In this document: positions 19,143 to 28,919 of the stretch, one piece after another | Position numbering within the stretch: the first letter of the stretch is position 1 | Layout: the number at the start of each line of letters is the position of its first letter | Assembly: GCA_017403125.1 (NCBI GenBank) | Contig: JAFQOR010000012.1 | Location: 62,001-126,000, forward strand | Direction: 5' to 3' | DNA from: Alistipes sp. | Lineage (GTDB): Bacteria > Bacteroidota > Bacteroidia > Bacteroidales > Rikenellaceae | DNA: 64,000 nucleotides | Program-made: the position numbers and the translations under genes | Notes under the pieces: generated by a model | Seen by the model: only the letters and a program-made list of their open reading frames with translations | Databases searched by the model: none | Told to the model about the DNA's origin: nothing

Positions 19143-20678
19143 ATGAATCGTGAAGTAAGAGTACGTTTTGCGCCGAGCCCCACAGGTCCGCTACATATCG
19201 GCGGTGTGCGCACGGCACTTTATAACTATCTGTTTGCTCGTCGCAACAACGGCAAGATGATACTGCGTATCGAGGACACCGACTCACAGCGCTTTGTGCC
19301 CGGAGCCGAGGATTACATCATCGAGTCGTTGAAATGGTGCGGTATAGAGATTGACGAGGGCGTAGGCGTGGGCGGTCCTCACGCGCCCTACCGTCAAAGC
19401 GAACGCCGCGAAATATATCTCAAATATGCCAAGCAGCTCATCGATGCCGGCTGGGCATACTACGCTTTCGACACCCCCGAGGAGCTCGACACCCTGCGCA
19501 AGGAGGCCGAGGCCGAGGGCAAGACCTTTGCCTACAACTTCGAGGTGCGCGAGAAGCTTCCCACATCGCTCTCGCTCAGCGCCCAGGAGGTTGAGGAGCG
19601 CATCGCACGTGGCGAGCAGTGGGTCGTACGCTTCAAGATACCCAAGGACGAGGTTGTAGCCATGGATGACCTTATCCGTGGTCATGTCGAGGTAAACACT
19701 TCGACACTCGACGACAAGGTGCTCTATAAGTCGGTAGATGCACTGCCCACCTACCATCTTGCCAACATCGTTGATGACCACCTAATGGAGGTTTCGCACG
19801 TTATTCGTGGCGAGGAGTGGTTGCCATCGTTGCCGCTGCACTACCTTCTGTATCGTGCCTTCGGCTGGGACGACACACGTCCACAGTTTGCACACCTCCC
19901 GCTGCTGCTCAAACCTACGGGTGGCGGTAAACTCTCGAAGCGCGATGGCGACAAGATGGGCTTCCCCGTATTCCCACTCTTCTGGCAATCGCCCACCACG
20001 GGCGAGACATCGCGTGGCTACCGCGAGGATGGCTACCTTGCCGAGGCCTTTATCAACATGCTTGCGTTGTTGGGCTGGAACCCCGGTACCGAACAGGAGA
20101 TATTCTCGATGCAGGAGCTTATCGACGCCTTCTCTTTGGAGCGCGTATCGAAGGCGGGAGCACGCTTCCAACCCGATAAGGCAAAGTGGTTCAATGCTCA
20201 ATATTTCCACCGCATGACAGCCGAGGAGCTCGCCCCCATAAGCCAGTCGGTACTCCGTGCACACGGCATCGAGTGCAGCGACGAGTTGGCGGGACGTGCT
20301 GCAAATATCATGAAGGAGCGCGTAACACTCACTACGGAGCTTTGGGACCTTATATCGTTCTTCTTCGTTGCTCCTAACGAGTATGACGAGAAACTTGTGA
20401 AGAAGCAGTGGAAGGGCGAAAATCCCAAGATGCTTGCCGAGTTCAAGGAGTTGTTGCTCTCGATTGAGGACTTCTCGAAGGAGAATACCGAGAGCGTTGT
20501 TAAGGCTTGGATTGAGGAGAAGGGATTCTCGTTGGGTCAGGTTATGAACACCCTTCGTTTGGCGCTGGTAGGCGCGGGCAAGGGTCCCGGAATGTTCGAC
20601 GTGACGGAGTTCATCGGCAAGGAGGAGTGTGCCAAGCGTATCGACAACCTTATTAAGAGTGTAACACCTTTGGAATAA
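19143..20678 (+). CDS. gltX: Glutamyl-tRNA synthetase
   Basis: 511 residues, class I synthetase charging tRNA-Glu. HIGH-type motif [15 protein letters not shown] at ~10-24 and KLSKR in [10 protein letters not shown] at ~260-269. [18 protein letters not shown] and [15 protein letters not shown] are family typical. The stop codon overlaps the next ATG by one base, so galM is translationally linked. Confidence 0.96.
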   Translation: MNREVRVRFAPSPTGPLHIGGVRTALYNYLFARRNNGKMILRIEDTDSQRFVPGAEDYIIESLKWCGIEIDEGVGVGGPHAPYRQSERREIYLKYAKQLIDAGWAYYAFDTPEELDTLRKEAEAEGKTFAYNFEVREKLPTSLSLSAQEVEERIARGEQWVVRFKIPKDEVVAMDDLIRGHVEVNTSTLDDKVLYKSVDALPTYHLANIVDDHLMEVSHVIRGEEWLPSLPLHYLLYRAFGWDDTRPQFAHLPLLLKPTGGGKLSKRDGDKMGFPVFPLFWQSPTTGETSRGYREDGYLAEAFINMLALLGWNPGTEQEIFSMQELIDAFSLERVSKAGARFQPDKAKWFNAQYFHRMTAEELAPISQSVLRAHGIECSDELAGRAANIMKERVTLTTELWDLISFFFVAPNEYDEKLVKKQWKGENPKMLAEFKELLLSIEDFSKENTESVVKAWIEEKGFSLGQVMNTLRLALVGAGKGPGMFDVTEFIGKEECAKRIDNLIKSVTPLE

Positions 20679-21733
20679 TGGAGATTCTACAACATATATG
20701 GGGCTCGACACCCGAGGGCGAGGGCATCATACTCTATACCATGCGCAACAGCCGTGGCTCGGAGGTGCAGTTGTGCAACGTTGGAGCATCCATCGTGAGC
20801 GTGAAGTTTGCCGACCGCAATGGCAACATCGACGATGTGGCTCTGGGCTACAAGGATTGCATGAGCTACTTTGGCGATGGTGCAGCAAGCGGCAAGAGCG
20901 TAGGTCGCGTGGCAGGGCGCATAGCACGAGGACATGTTGTTATCGACGGCGTGGAGTATCGCTTGGAGGTGAACAACGGTCCCAACCACTTGCACGGTGG
21001 CTCGAAGGGATTTGCCAACTGCTATTGGGAGGGTCGTGTTGAGACCAACCGCGTAATCTTCTCGCGCATATCGGAAGATGGCGAGCAGAGCTATCCGGGC
21101 GAGTTGGTAGTGGAGGCCGTCTATGACTTCGATGACGAGGATAACTTGGAGATAACCTATCTTGCGAAGAGCAACAAGACGACGGTCGTAAACCTCACTA
21201 ACCACCTCTATTGGAACCTGCATGGCGAGGGCTCAAAGCTAAATATCCTCGACCATGAGCTACGCCTCAACTGCTCGAAGGTTTTGGAGATGGATACGGT
21301 TCAGATACCTACCGGCAAGCTTCTCGACGTCGAGGGTACGGCTCTCGACTTCACCTCGTGGCGTCGTTTTGGCGACGACATCGACTCGGAGTTCAACAAC
21401 ATACGCACCTATCGAGGCTATGACCACTGCTTTGCCGTAGATGGCTGGCAGAAGAATATCTTGCAGGAGATAGGCGAGTTGCGTTGCGAGGCTACGGGAC
21501 GCAGGGTTACCATACTCTCGTCGCAGCCGGCAGCCGTGCTCTACACCGGTAATTGGTTAGCCGGCGGATGTCCCATCACCAAGTCGGGAGAGCGCTACGA
21601 CGACTATGCCGGTGTGGCTATCGAGTGTCAGGGATATAGCGATGCTGTGCACCACCCTCACTTCCCCTCGATTGAGTTGCAGGCAGGCGAGCTATATTGT
21701 CAGAAGATTGTCTTTAAGCTCGGTCAATACTAA
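20678..21733 (+). CDS. galM: Aldose 1-epimerase (galactose mutarotase)
   Basis: 351 residues interconverting alpha and beta anomers of hexoses. GalM motifs: GKSVGRVAGRIARG, NNGPNHLHGGSKGF with the substrate-binding His, NLTNHLYWNLHGEG with the catalytic His, and the catalytic Glu in GVAIECQGYSDAVHHP. Cytosolic: no signal peptide is visible. Coupled by a one-base overlap to gltX, an odd pairing that probably reflects operon packing rather than function. Confidence 0.93.
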   Translation: MEILQHIWGSTPEGEGIILYTMRNSRGSEVQLCNVGASIVSVKFADRNGNIDDVALGYKDCMSYFGDGAASGKSVGRVAGRIARGHVVIDGVEYRLEVNNGPNHLHGGSKGFANCYWEGRVETNRVIFSRISEDGEQSYPGELVVEAVYDFDDEDNLEITYLAKSNKTTVVNLTNHLYWNLHGEGSKLNILDHELRLNCSKVLEMDTVQIPTGKLLDVEGTALDFTSWRRFGDDIDSEFNNIRTYRGYDHCFAVDGWQKNILQEIGELRCEATGRRVTILSSQPAAVLYTGNWLAGGCPITKSGERYDDYAGVAIECQGYSDAVHHPHFPSIELQAGELYCQKIVFKLGQY

Positions 21734-21796
21734 CCCAAACGACAAAATTACGAACAAACTTTATAGACAAGTGATATACTTAATTATTTAACCTTT

Positions 21797-23710
21797 ATGA
21801 AACAACTACTACTTTTATCACTCCCCTGTTTGCTTATGGTGGGATGTGTGCGCGACATGGAACGAGGCATCGACACCTCGACAGAGTCATGCGGAAAGAT
21901 TATTAACAGCCCGACAAATGCTATTGCCGGCGAGATTATGGTCAAGGCTGTAGAGGGCGTAGAAGAGCTTTCGTTCGACAATGTTAGCACCGTGGAGTGC
22001 AGTTGCGAGCCTATTTTTGCGCGTGGCAACAACAACCGCGAGAGCCTTGCAGAGTCGGGTCTCGACCGCTGGTACATGGTTCGCTTCGACGAGAATTGCG
22101 ATTTGGAGAGTATGGCACGCACTATCGCTGCCGATAGCCGTGTCGCCTATGTCGAGTACAACAAGGCTTTGGAGCGTCGCAACGAGCCCGAACTTGTCGA
22201 GGCAAGCATGGATATTGAGGCTACGACACGCGCCTTGGACGACATGCCCTATGACGACCCGCAGCTTCCCTACCAGTGGAATCTTATGAACGATGGTTTT
22301 GTTGGTGAGCGCGCGGTTATCGGTGCCGATGTAAATGTCTTCGACGCATGGAAATACACCACTGGTGACAGCCGCATCATCGTTGCCGTTGTGGATAACG
22401 GTATTCGCGTTGATCACCCCGATTTGGATGGCAACATGTGGGTAAACGAGGCGGAGCTTAACGGTGTTGAGGGCGTTGATGATGATGAAAATGGATATAT
22501 CGACGATATTCACGGCTACAACTTCTGCGACGACAAGGGCGAGATTACGTGGAAAGACTTCTACGACACCTCGCACGCAACACACGTTGCAGGTATCATT
22601 GCTGCCGAGACAAACAACGGTCGAGGCGTTGCCGGTATCGCCGGTGGTTCGGGCAACAACGACGGTGTTCGCATCATGTCGTGTCAGGTATTTTCGAGCT
22701 ACAACGTAGCCACTACGGCAGGCTTTGCTAATGCCTTCATCTATGCCGCAGACAACGGAGCATCGGTCATCAACAACTCTTGGGGCTACGAGGCTTCGGA
22801 CGTAGCTACGGATAGCGCCTATCTCGAAAAATACTCGTTATTGCAGGAGGCTATCGACTACTTCGAGCAGAATGGTGGTAACCCTGATGTTATTGATGGC
22901 GGTATTGTGGTGTTTGCCGGCGGTAACGATGGCAAACCCTTGGCTATGTATCCCGCAGCCTTCCATGACATTATCGGCGTAGCGGCCTTCGCTCCCGACT
23001 TCATGGCAGCTAACTACACCAACTATGGTCCGGGCATCAACGTCTGCGCACCCGGTGGTGACAAGTTCTATGGCGATCAGTACGAAGTGGTCTCTACGAC
23101 GCTTGATGGTCGTGGCTACGGCTATATGCAGGGTACGTCGATGGCATGTCCCCACGTATCGGGTATTGCTGCTCTCGGTTTGTCGTATGCTATCCAGAAG
23201 GGCTATAAGCTCTCGGCACGCGAATATCGCGACCTTATCGTAACATCGACACACGATATCGACAAGTATCAGACAGGCTATGCCAACATCTACGACAAGG
23301 AGAACAAGGAGTTCGACTACGTGGATATGAGCCGCTATGCCGGAGCTCTCGGCACAGGCTACATCGATGCACACCTTCTGCTTATGCAACTCGACCAGAT
23401 ACCCTGCCTCTACACCTCAACAGGCAGCGACGAGCCATTGGCACTCGACAACCTATTCAGCGAGGCTGCTCACCGCATCAATTTCACCGAGTGCATAGTG
23501 TCGCAGCAGTGCGAAGATGACTTGGGCATCAGCGATGCACCCTCGTTCGAGGATGGCAAGCTCTGTATCAAGTGCACAAAGCCCGGCACGGGACGCATCA
23601 CTATCAAGGCCGTTATAGGCACAGGTAGCGTAACCGAGGGTATGGAGATTGAGCGCGAAGTTGAGTTGGTTGTACGCCGCTCAAAGGCAGAGAATGGTGG
23701 TTGGTTATAA
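21797..23710 (+). CDS. Subtilase-family (S8) surface lipoprotein protease, copy 1
   Basis: 637 residues. Lipoprotein signal with lipobox MVGC (Cys17). Residues ~32-135 form a pro-domain-like region starting KIINSPTNAIAGEIMVK. The S8 domain spans ~165-475: Asp200 in VAVVDNG, His260 in TSHATHVAG, oxyanion Asn377 in VFAGGNDG and Ser448 in GTSMACPH. The usual HGTH is HATH here. A beta-rich C-terminal domain (~520-637) ends VVRRSKAENGGWL. Gene 16 bp downstream encodes a lipoprotein, and the same pair follows again at 25419. Likely an exported, outer-surface endopeptidase; substrate unknown. Confidence 0.9.
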   Translation: MKQLLLLSLPCLLMVGCVRDMERGIDTSTESCGKIINSPTNAIAGEIMVKAVEGVEELSFDNVSTVECSCEPIFARGNNNRESLAESGLDRWYMVRFDENCDLESMARTIAADSRVAYVEYNKALERRNEPELVEASMDIEATTRALDDMPYDDPQLPYQWNLMNDGFVGERAVIGADVNVFDAWKYTTGDSRIIVAVVDNGIRVDHPDLDGNMWVNEAELNGVEGVDDDENGYIDDIHGYNFCDDKGEITWKDFYDTSHATHVAGIIAAETNNGRGVAGIAGGSGNNDGVRIMSCQVFSSYNVATTAGFANAFIYAADNGASVINNSWGYEASDVATDSAYLEKYSLLQEAIDYFEQNGGNPDVIDGGIVVFAGGNDGKPLAMYPAAFHDIIGVAAFAPDFMAANYTNYGPGINVCAPGGDKFYGDQYEVVSTTLDGRGYGYMQGTSMACPHVSGIAALGLSYAIQKGYKLSAREYRDLIVTSTHDIDKYQTGYANIYDKENKEFDYVDMSRYAGALGTGYIDAHLLLMQLDQIPCLYTSTGSDEPLALDNLFSEAAHRINFTECIVSQQCEDDLGISDAPSFEDGKLCIKCTKPGTGRITIKAVIGTGSVTEGMEIEREVELVVRRSKAENGGWL

Positions 23711-23726
23711 TAAACAAGTTAAGACA

Positions 23727-25199
23727 ATGAAAATGCTAAACATAAAATATACAGCACTTTTTGCAGCAGTGGCCCTCATGGGTATAGCTTGCGATAAGGA
23801 GGAGCCGGCACCCGCAGTTCCGGTACACGAGTTTAAGGTAGAGGGTGTGGAGATTACACCCACAGAGCGTAGCGCCGAGGTAGAGATGGAGATGCCCTAC
23901 TATTCAGTTGATGGCGTTAAGGTTGAGAACACAACCCCATCGGTAGAGTATCGTCTCGACCCGAGCAAGGAGGGTACTATGAAGTACGACTGGACCGAGG
24001 TTAAGGAGTATAATACGGTTGGCGACAAGATTACGTTCAGCCTTAACAACCTCGTTCCGGGTAGCCATTACGAGTTGCGCGTCGCTCTCGAAGCCGGCGA
24101 GTATGGCAAGCAGCTAAGCGACGTCTATACGTTCCAAACCGTGGATGCTCCCTACATCTTCGAGCCCACAACCACTGTTACGGCCTACGGCTACTATGCA
24201 CACTGCTCATTGGATAATGCAATACTCTATATCGACGGCAAGAAGATGAGCTTCACAAAGTTCTATATCGAGTATAAGAGCGAGGGCAACGAAGAGGCTC
24301 TTCGCGAGGAGTACGATGGTAGCGCTATCCGCAACGGCGTCATCAGCGTGTCGCTACCCCAATCGACAAGTCGCCATTTGGAGCCCGAGACCAACTACGA
24401 GTGCCGTGTTATCGCCGTTCTTGACGACGTTGAGTACGAGTCATACACGCGATTCAACTTCACAACAGTCGAGGCCGACATCGAGGCTCTGTTTGGTGCT
24501 ATGAAGGCACGTGTTGGTGGTGGCTTGCTTATCGCCACACTTACCGAGTCTCTCGTAAAAGTTGATACACACTACACCTCGACCAACCACAGACAGGAGA
24601 TTCTCTATCGCCAGAAGGGCAGCGAGGAGTGGAGCGCAATCGAGGTTACCGCCCACGACGACCATGGCAAAATCGAGGCAAGCATCGACATCGATGAGTT
24701 GCTTGCAGCCACTACCTACGAGACATGCGCACGCATCAGCCTCTATGGCAATGAGTATTACAGCAAGGTTGCCGAGGTTACCACTCCCGAGTCAGACGAG
24801 ATAGTTGTTCCTACACCTCCCGTAGGTGGCGACACCTCGATGATGGCAGGCACATGGCACCTCACCGAGTGGCGTGGTAGCGAGCCCTCATTCGACATCT
24901 ACATGGTAATCACCGAGACCGGAGGTATCACCCTCTGGCAGCGCCTCGAAGATTGCGAGTGGGAGCTCTACCAGAGTGCCGCCGAGACTGCAAACGGCAT
25001 CATCAGCGGAACCTATACCGATGGTATTGCTTGGGGCGCAGACTACTATTACAGCGTACCGGATAACTCGATGACATGGACCGATACCGAAGATAGCGCC
25101 GACATATCGGTTTACGAGCGTAGCTCACTCCCCGACGAGCTTGCAAACTTGAAGCAGGCAGTAGCAACACGCGGTATCAGCGCAAAGCGTTTCTTGTAA
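23727..25199 (+). CDS. Multidomain lipoprotein partner of subtilase copy 1
   Basis: 490 residues from the ATG at 23727 (a frame start at 23649 lies inside the protease gene). Lipobox GIAC with Cys near 22, then a Pro-rich spacer. Three fibronectin-III-like beta domains seem to cover ~30-370 (each ends in a LxPxxxYExR-type strand). A C-terminal lipocalin-like domain (~385-475) begins MAGTWHLTEWRGSEPSF and includes SGTYTDGIAWGADYYYSV. The protein ends RGISAKRFL. Not recognised as a named family as a whole; domain calls are by pattern. It is paralogous to 27341-28810. Confidence 0.75.
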   Translation: MKMLNIKYTALFAAVALMGIACDKEEPAPAVPVHEFKVEGVEITPTERSAEVEMEMPYYSVDGVKVENTTPSVEYRLDPSKEGTMKYDWTEVKEYNTVGDKITFSLNNLVPGSHYELRVALEAGEYGKQLSDVYTFQTVDAPYIFEPTTTVTAYGYYAHCSLDNAILYIDGKKMSFTKFYIEYKSEGNEEALREEYDGSAIRNGVISVSLPQSTSRHLEPETNYECRVIAVLDDVEYESYTRFNFTTVEADIEALFGAMKARVGGGLLIATLTESLVKVDTHYTSTNHRQEILYRQKGSEEWSAIEVTAHDDHGKIEASIDIDELLAATTYETCARISLYGNEYYSKVAEVTTPESDEIVVPTPPVGGDTSMMAGTWHLTEWRGSEPSFDIYMVITETGGITLWQRLEDCEWELYQSAAETANGIISGTYTDGIAWGADYYYSVPDNSMTWTDTEDSADISVYERSSLPDELANLKQAVATRGISAKRFL

Positions 25200-25223
25200 A
25201 ACAGACGTCGAGATAGATAGTTT

Positions 25224-25255
25224 GCCGCCGACCAAAGAGTATTTTGGTCGGCGGC
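25224..25255 (+). terminator. Hairpin terminating subtilase cassette 1
   Basis: Perfect 13-bp stem gccgccgaccaaa / tttggtcggcggc with a 6-nt loop, 25 bp after the stop. The following attgtta is only weakly T-rich, but the stem is very strong. Confidence 0.65.
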
Positions 25256-25368
25256 ATTGTTACATAATGTGACGATGCTCCTACCGCCAAACCTTTGCAC
25301 GAAGGATTTTAATATTCGACAAATAACAAAATTTTGCATCAACTTGGCAATGTTTTGTGTTTTTTTAA

Positions 25369-25376
25369 TATATTTG
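25369..25376 (+). promoter_or_regulatory. Promoter -7 box for subtilase cassette 2 (TATATTTG)
   Basis: Exact TAnnTTTG match 42 bp before the start at 25419, with a TTG 22 bp further upstream (25344-25346). Together with the hairpin at 25224 it makes cassette 2 an independent transcription unit. Confidence 0.6.
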
Positions 25377-25418
25377 CATGCTAAAAAAAGTGTAACCTAA
25401 ACCTATAAATACCTTAAT

Positions 25419-27323
25419 ATGAATAGATTTTTCCTGTTTGCAGCTGCCGTACTCCTATGTGGGGCGTGTACTAAGGTAGAGGATGGCGATATTCATAACA
25501 CCATCCCTGCATCGCAAAAGATTATCAACTCGCCTGAGGGAGCAGCATCTGGCATAATTATGACGCGCCTTGCCGCCGATGTCGAGCACTTCGACCTGAA
25601 CTCTGTCGCAGGCATCGAGGTCGATGTCAAGCCAATGTTTCCGAATAGCGAGGGCACGTCGTTGGAGCAGTGGATGCTCATATCGTTCGACCCCGAAGTT
25701 GAGCTACGCACCATTGCCAAGGGACTGGCAGAGGATAGCCGCGTCGAGATTGTGGAGTATGACCAACCCGTGAAGCGCATCAAAGCTAACAAAGTTCCTA
25801 TGCCCACTACACGTCCGGCACTTACACGTAGCATCGAGATGCCCTTTGACGACCCCGAGTTGCCGTGGCAGTGGAACTACCACAACACCGGTACGATTGT
25901 TGGTTATGAGCCGGGAGAGTACACTATGCTCCCTGGGGCTGATATCAACCTCTTTGAGGCGTGGAAGTACACTACGGGCGACAACCGTGTGGTTGTTGCT
26001 GTGATTGATGGTGGCATTCAGGTGGACCACGACGACCTCGCATCCAATATGTGGGTAAACGAGGCGGAGGCTAATGGTTCACTCGGCATAGACGACGACA
26101 TGAACGGATATGTCGATGACATCTACGGCTACAACTTCGTAACAAACTCTGGTAAAATTAGAGCCGACAGCCATGGTACACACGTGGCAGGTACAATATC
26201 GGCTGTCAATAACAACGGTTATGCCGTGTGTGGTATTGCCGGTGGCTCGGGCAACAACGACGGCGTACGCCTGATGTCGTTACAGATTTTCGATGGCGAC
26301 GATGGTTGCTATTCTTACCAGATAGCCCAAGCCTTTAAATACGCAGCCGACAACGGTGCTGCCATCGTCAATAACTCGTGGGCATACGACCCCTACGGCT
26401 TTGCTTCGGACGATGAATATGTACAATACGACGGCGCGTTAAAGGCCGCCATTGACTACTTCGAGGAGAATGGTGGCATGGAGGGCGTAATGGAGGGTGG
26501 ATTAGCCATATTTGCCGCTTCAAACGAAGCCGCCAACGTGGCATCGTATCCGGGAGCTTATCATGCCTATACCTGCGTTACGGCAATGTCGCCGGACTAT
26601 ACCGCAGCATACTACACCAACTATGGTCCGGGCTGCAATATATGCGCCCCGGGAGGCGATGCAAACTACGGCACTGTGTGTACCATATCCTCAACATCAG
26701 ACTCGAGATACGGATATGAATACATGCAGGGAACGTCAATGGCATGCCCGCATGTTACAGGATGTCTTGCCCTCGGATTGTCATACGCCGTGCAAAACGG
26801 ATACTCCTTCACGAACGACGAGATGCGCAATATGCTACTGACGTCGGTACACGACATCGACAAGTATCAGGTAGGCTCAAAATCGGCGTTCGACCTTGAA
26901 TCAGGCGAGTACTACGACCTCCAACTCGAACCATATCAGGGCAATCTCGGCACAGGATATATTGATGCCCACCTGCTACTGATGCAGATTGCAAATACTC
27001 CCTGCCTCTACTTTACCGCAGGCGAGGAGACGCTATGCTCGCTGGATGAGTTCTTTGGCGACGCTTCACAGTCGCTCACCTACCTCGGCGTAGATATATC
27101 GGACGAGGCTCGCGAAGCAGTTGGTATGGTTGATACTCCCACTATCGAAAATGGCAAGTTGAAGATAAAATGCACCAAGCGTGGCACAGCACGCATAACC
27201 GTAAGAGCCATCGCCGGTGGCGAGAACTTGGGCGGTGGTAACGCCATAGGTGGTATGGAGATCGCTCGCGAATTTGAGATTGTCGTACGTCAATCAACAG
27301 CCAAGAACGGTGGTTGGTTATAA
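25419..27323 (+). CDS. Subtilase-family (S8) surface lipoprotein protease, copy 2
   Basis: 634 residues, paralogous along its whole length to the protease at 21797. Lipobox CGAC (Cys17). Pro-domain-like region starting KIINSPEGAASGIIMTR. Catalytic residues are all present: Asp197 in VAVIDGG, His252 in the canonical SHGTHVAG, oxyanion Asn369 in FAASNEA and Ser440 in GTSMACPH. The C-terminal beta domain ends VVRQSTAKNGGWL. The partner lipoprotein begins 17 bp after the stop, the same spacing as in copy 1. Substrate unknown. Confidence 0.91.
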   Translation: MNRFFLFAAAVLLCGACTKVEDGDIHNTIPASQKIINSPEGAASGIIMTRLAADVEHFDLNSVAGIEVDVKPMFPNSEGTSLEQWMLISFDPEVELRTIAKGLAEDSRVEIVEYDQPVKRIKANKVPMPTTRPALTRSIEMPFDDPELPWQWNYHNTGTIVGYEPGEYTMLPGADINLFEAWKYTTGDNRVVVAVIDGGIQVDHDDLASNMWVNEAEANGSLGIDDDMNGYVDDIYGYNFVTNSGKIRADSHGTHVAGTISAVNNNGYAVCGIAGGSGNNDGVRLMSLQIFDGDDGCYSYQIAQAFKYAADNGAAIVNNSWAYDPYGFASDDEYVQYDGALKAAIDYFEENGGMEGVMEGGLAIFAASNEAANVASYPGAYHAYTCVTAMSPDYTAAYYTNYGPGCNICAPGGDANYGTVCTISSTSDSRYGYEYMQGTSMACPHVTGCLALGLSYAVQNGYSFTNDEMRNMLLTSVHDIDKYQVGSKSAFDLESGEYYDLQLEPYQGNLGTGYIDAHLLLMQIANTPCLYFTAGEETLCSLDEFFGDASQSLTYLGVDISDEAREAVGMVDTPTIENGKLKIKCTKRGTARITVRAIAGGENLGGGNAIGGMEIAREFEIVVRQSTAKNGGWL

Positions 27324-27340
27324 AAATTAAGAGTATAGTC

Positions 27341-28810
27341 ATGAAGAGATACATATATTTATTATTGGGAATAGCAGTCGCTACGCAACTTGCATCGTGC
27401 GACAACAATACGGAGCAACCTACACCGCAACCAGAGCCTACACCGAAGCCCGTCGTAGAGTTCGTATTTGGCACGTCGAGTGTCGAGACGACCGAGACGA
27501 CAGCAACCATAACCACGGACACACCCTACGTCACGGTTGATGGCGAGAGAGTAGATGGCGAGATATGCCTTATGTGGGGTGCCAAGGGTGATGATTCGGG
27601 CTTTATACATAAGGTTATGCAGTGTGAGGAGGTAGGCGACAAACTTATCTACTCAATCGAGGGGTTGCAGCCAGAGAGTGACTACGAAGCCTACCTGCAA
27701 CTCTCGACCGAGGACTACGGCACAGAGCAGAGCGAGAGCATAGCGTTCACAACGAAGGAGCATGTTCCGACCTACGCATTTAGCATCGTACCCAACATCA
27801 CGGCATACGGACTCTATGCCGATGTACAACTTACGAATATCAGCTACACCATAGATGGCGAGGATATTGACATCGATTCAATCAACATAGAGTGGGGCGA
27901 GGTTGGCAGTGACTATGACCAGAGCATACGCATCGCCGGCAGCGACATCATCGATGGCGAGGTCAGCATAACGTTGCCCTCGACAACCGAAGAGCGTCTC
28001 AAAGAGAACACCACCTATAATCTCCGCGTTACGGTAGGGCCAAAGAGTGACAAGCATAGCCCCCAAAGCGACGAGTTTAGCTTCCAGACCAAAGATGCCG
28101 TAGCAAATGCGGTGCTGACAACGCCACAACTTACGCTTACCGACAGCTCGTTGCAAATTATCGCCGAGGAGATCTATGCCACGCTGGATGGTCGCTATGC
28201 TGCTACGAACGTCGAGAAAGCGATTCTCTTCCGAGCACTCGGCGCGGAGTGGGATATAGCAATGAGTATCGACTATGGCACAAGTGGTCTATATGCAGAA
28301 ATTCCCATCACGACGCTGCAAGATGATACCGTATATGAGGTGTTATCCGTAATTAAGGTCAATGGCACCGAGAGCTTCGAATCGACGGTAGCATCAATCC
28401 GCACGCCGAAGGGCGAGATACCGGAGCCGCCCCTAAATAGCGATACTACGGCTATTGCCGGCACATGGCACCTTGTTGATTGGTGTGGCACAACACCATC
28501 GTTCGAGGTATATATGGAGATTAACACCACGGGCGATGTGGTACTCTACCAGAAGATGCAGAGCCGCGATTGGGAGTGCTACACAAGTTCGGCAGGTGTC
28601 ACCGACGATGGTATCATACGAGGCGTATATGACGATGGCGTGGCATGGGGCGCAGCTTACAGCTACACCGTTACGGCAGATAGCATGACGTGGACGAATA
28701 CCAAAGATGAGAGCGACATCTCGGTATATGAGCGCTGTGAGCTCCCGGACGGCATTGCGGAGGCTACGTCGAGTGCAACACGCAGCATCACAACCAAGCG
28801 CTTCTTGTAG
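27341..28810 (+). CDS. Multidomain lipoprotein partner of subtilase copy 2
   Basis: 489 residues from the ATG at 27341 (an in-frame ATG at 27314 overlaps the protease). Lipobox LASC, then a Pro/Thr/Glu spacer (TPQPEPTPKP). Same architecture as the copy-1 partner: three fibronectin-III-like repeats (~35-370) and a lipocalin-like C-terminus starting IAGTWHLVDWCGTTPSFEVY and containing GVYDDGVAWGAAYSYTV. Ends RSITTKRFL, matching the RGISAKRFL of the paralog. A surface binding or substrate-presenting role for the protease is inferred only from gene pairing. Confidence 0.75.
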   Translation: MKRYIYLLLGIAVATQLASCDNNTEQPTPQPEPTPKPVVEFVFGTSSVETTETTATITTDTPYVTVDGERVDGEICLMWGAKGDDSGFIHKVMQCEEVGDKLIYSIEGLQPESDYEAYLQLSTEDYGTEQSESIAFTTKEHVPTYAFSIVPNITAYGLYADVQLTNISYTIDGEDIDIDSINIEWGEVGSDYDQSIRIAGSDIIDGEVSITLPSTTEERLKENTTYNLRVTVGPKSDKHSPQSDEFSFQTKDAVANAVLTTPQLTLTDSSLQIIAEEIYATLDGRYAATNVEKAILFRALGAEWDIAMSIDYGTSGLYAEIPITTLQDDTVYEVLSVIKVNGTESFESTVASIRTPKGEIPEPPLNSDTTAIAGTWHLVDWCGTTPSFEVYMEINTTGDVVLYQKMQSRDWECYTSSAGVTDDGIIRGVYDDGVAWGAAYSYTVTADSMTWTNTKDESDISVYERCELPDGIAEATSSATRSITTKRFL

Positions 28811-28848
28811 AGTTAGGCAAGGCGTCAGATAGCCTTATAACAAAGATT

Positions 28849-28880
28849 GGGGCTGGCTAAATTACTTTTTAGCCAGCCCC
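28849..28880 (+). terminator. Terminator of subtilase cassette 2
   Basis: 11-bp stem ggggctggcta / tagccagcccc with a 10-nt loop. It lies between convergent genes and may serve both strands. Confidence 0.7.
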
Positions 28881-28919
28881 TAATATCTAAAAGAGTGAAT
28901 AAATATCTGCCGTCAAGAT

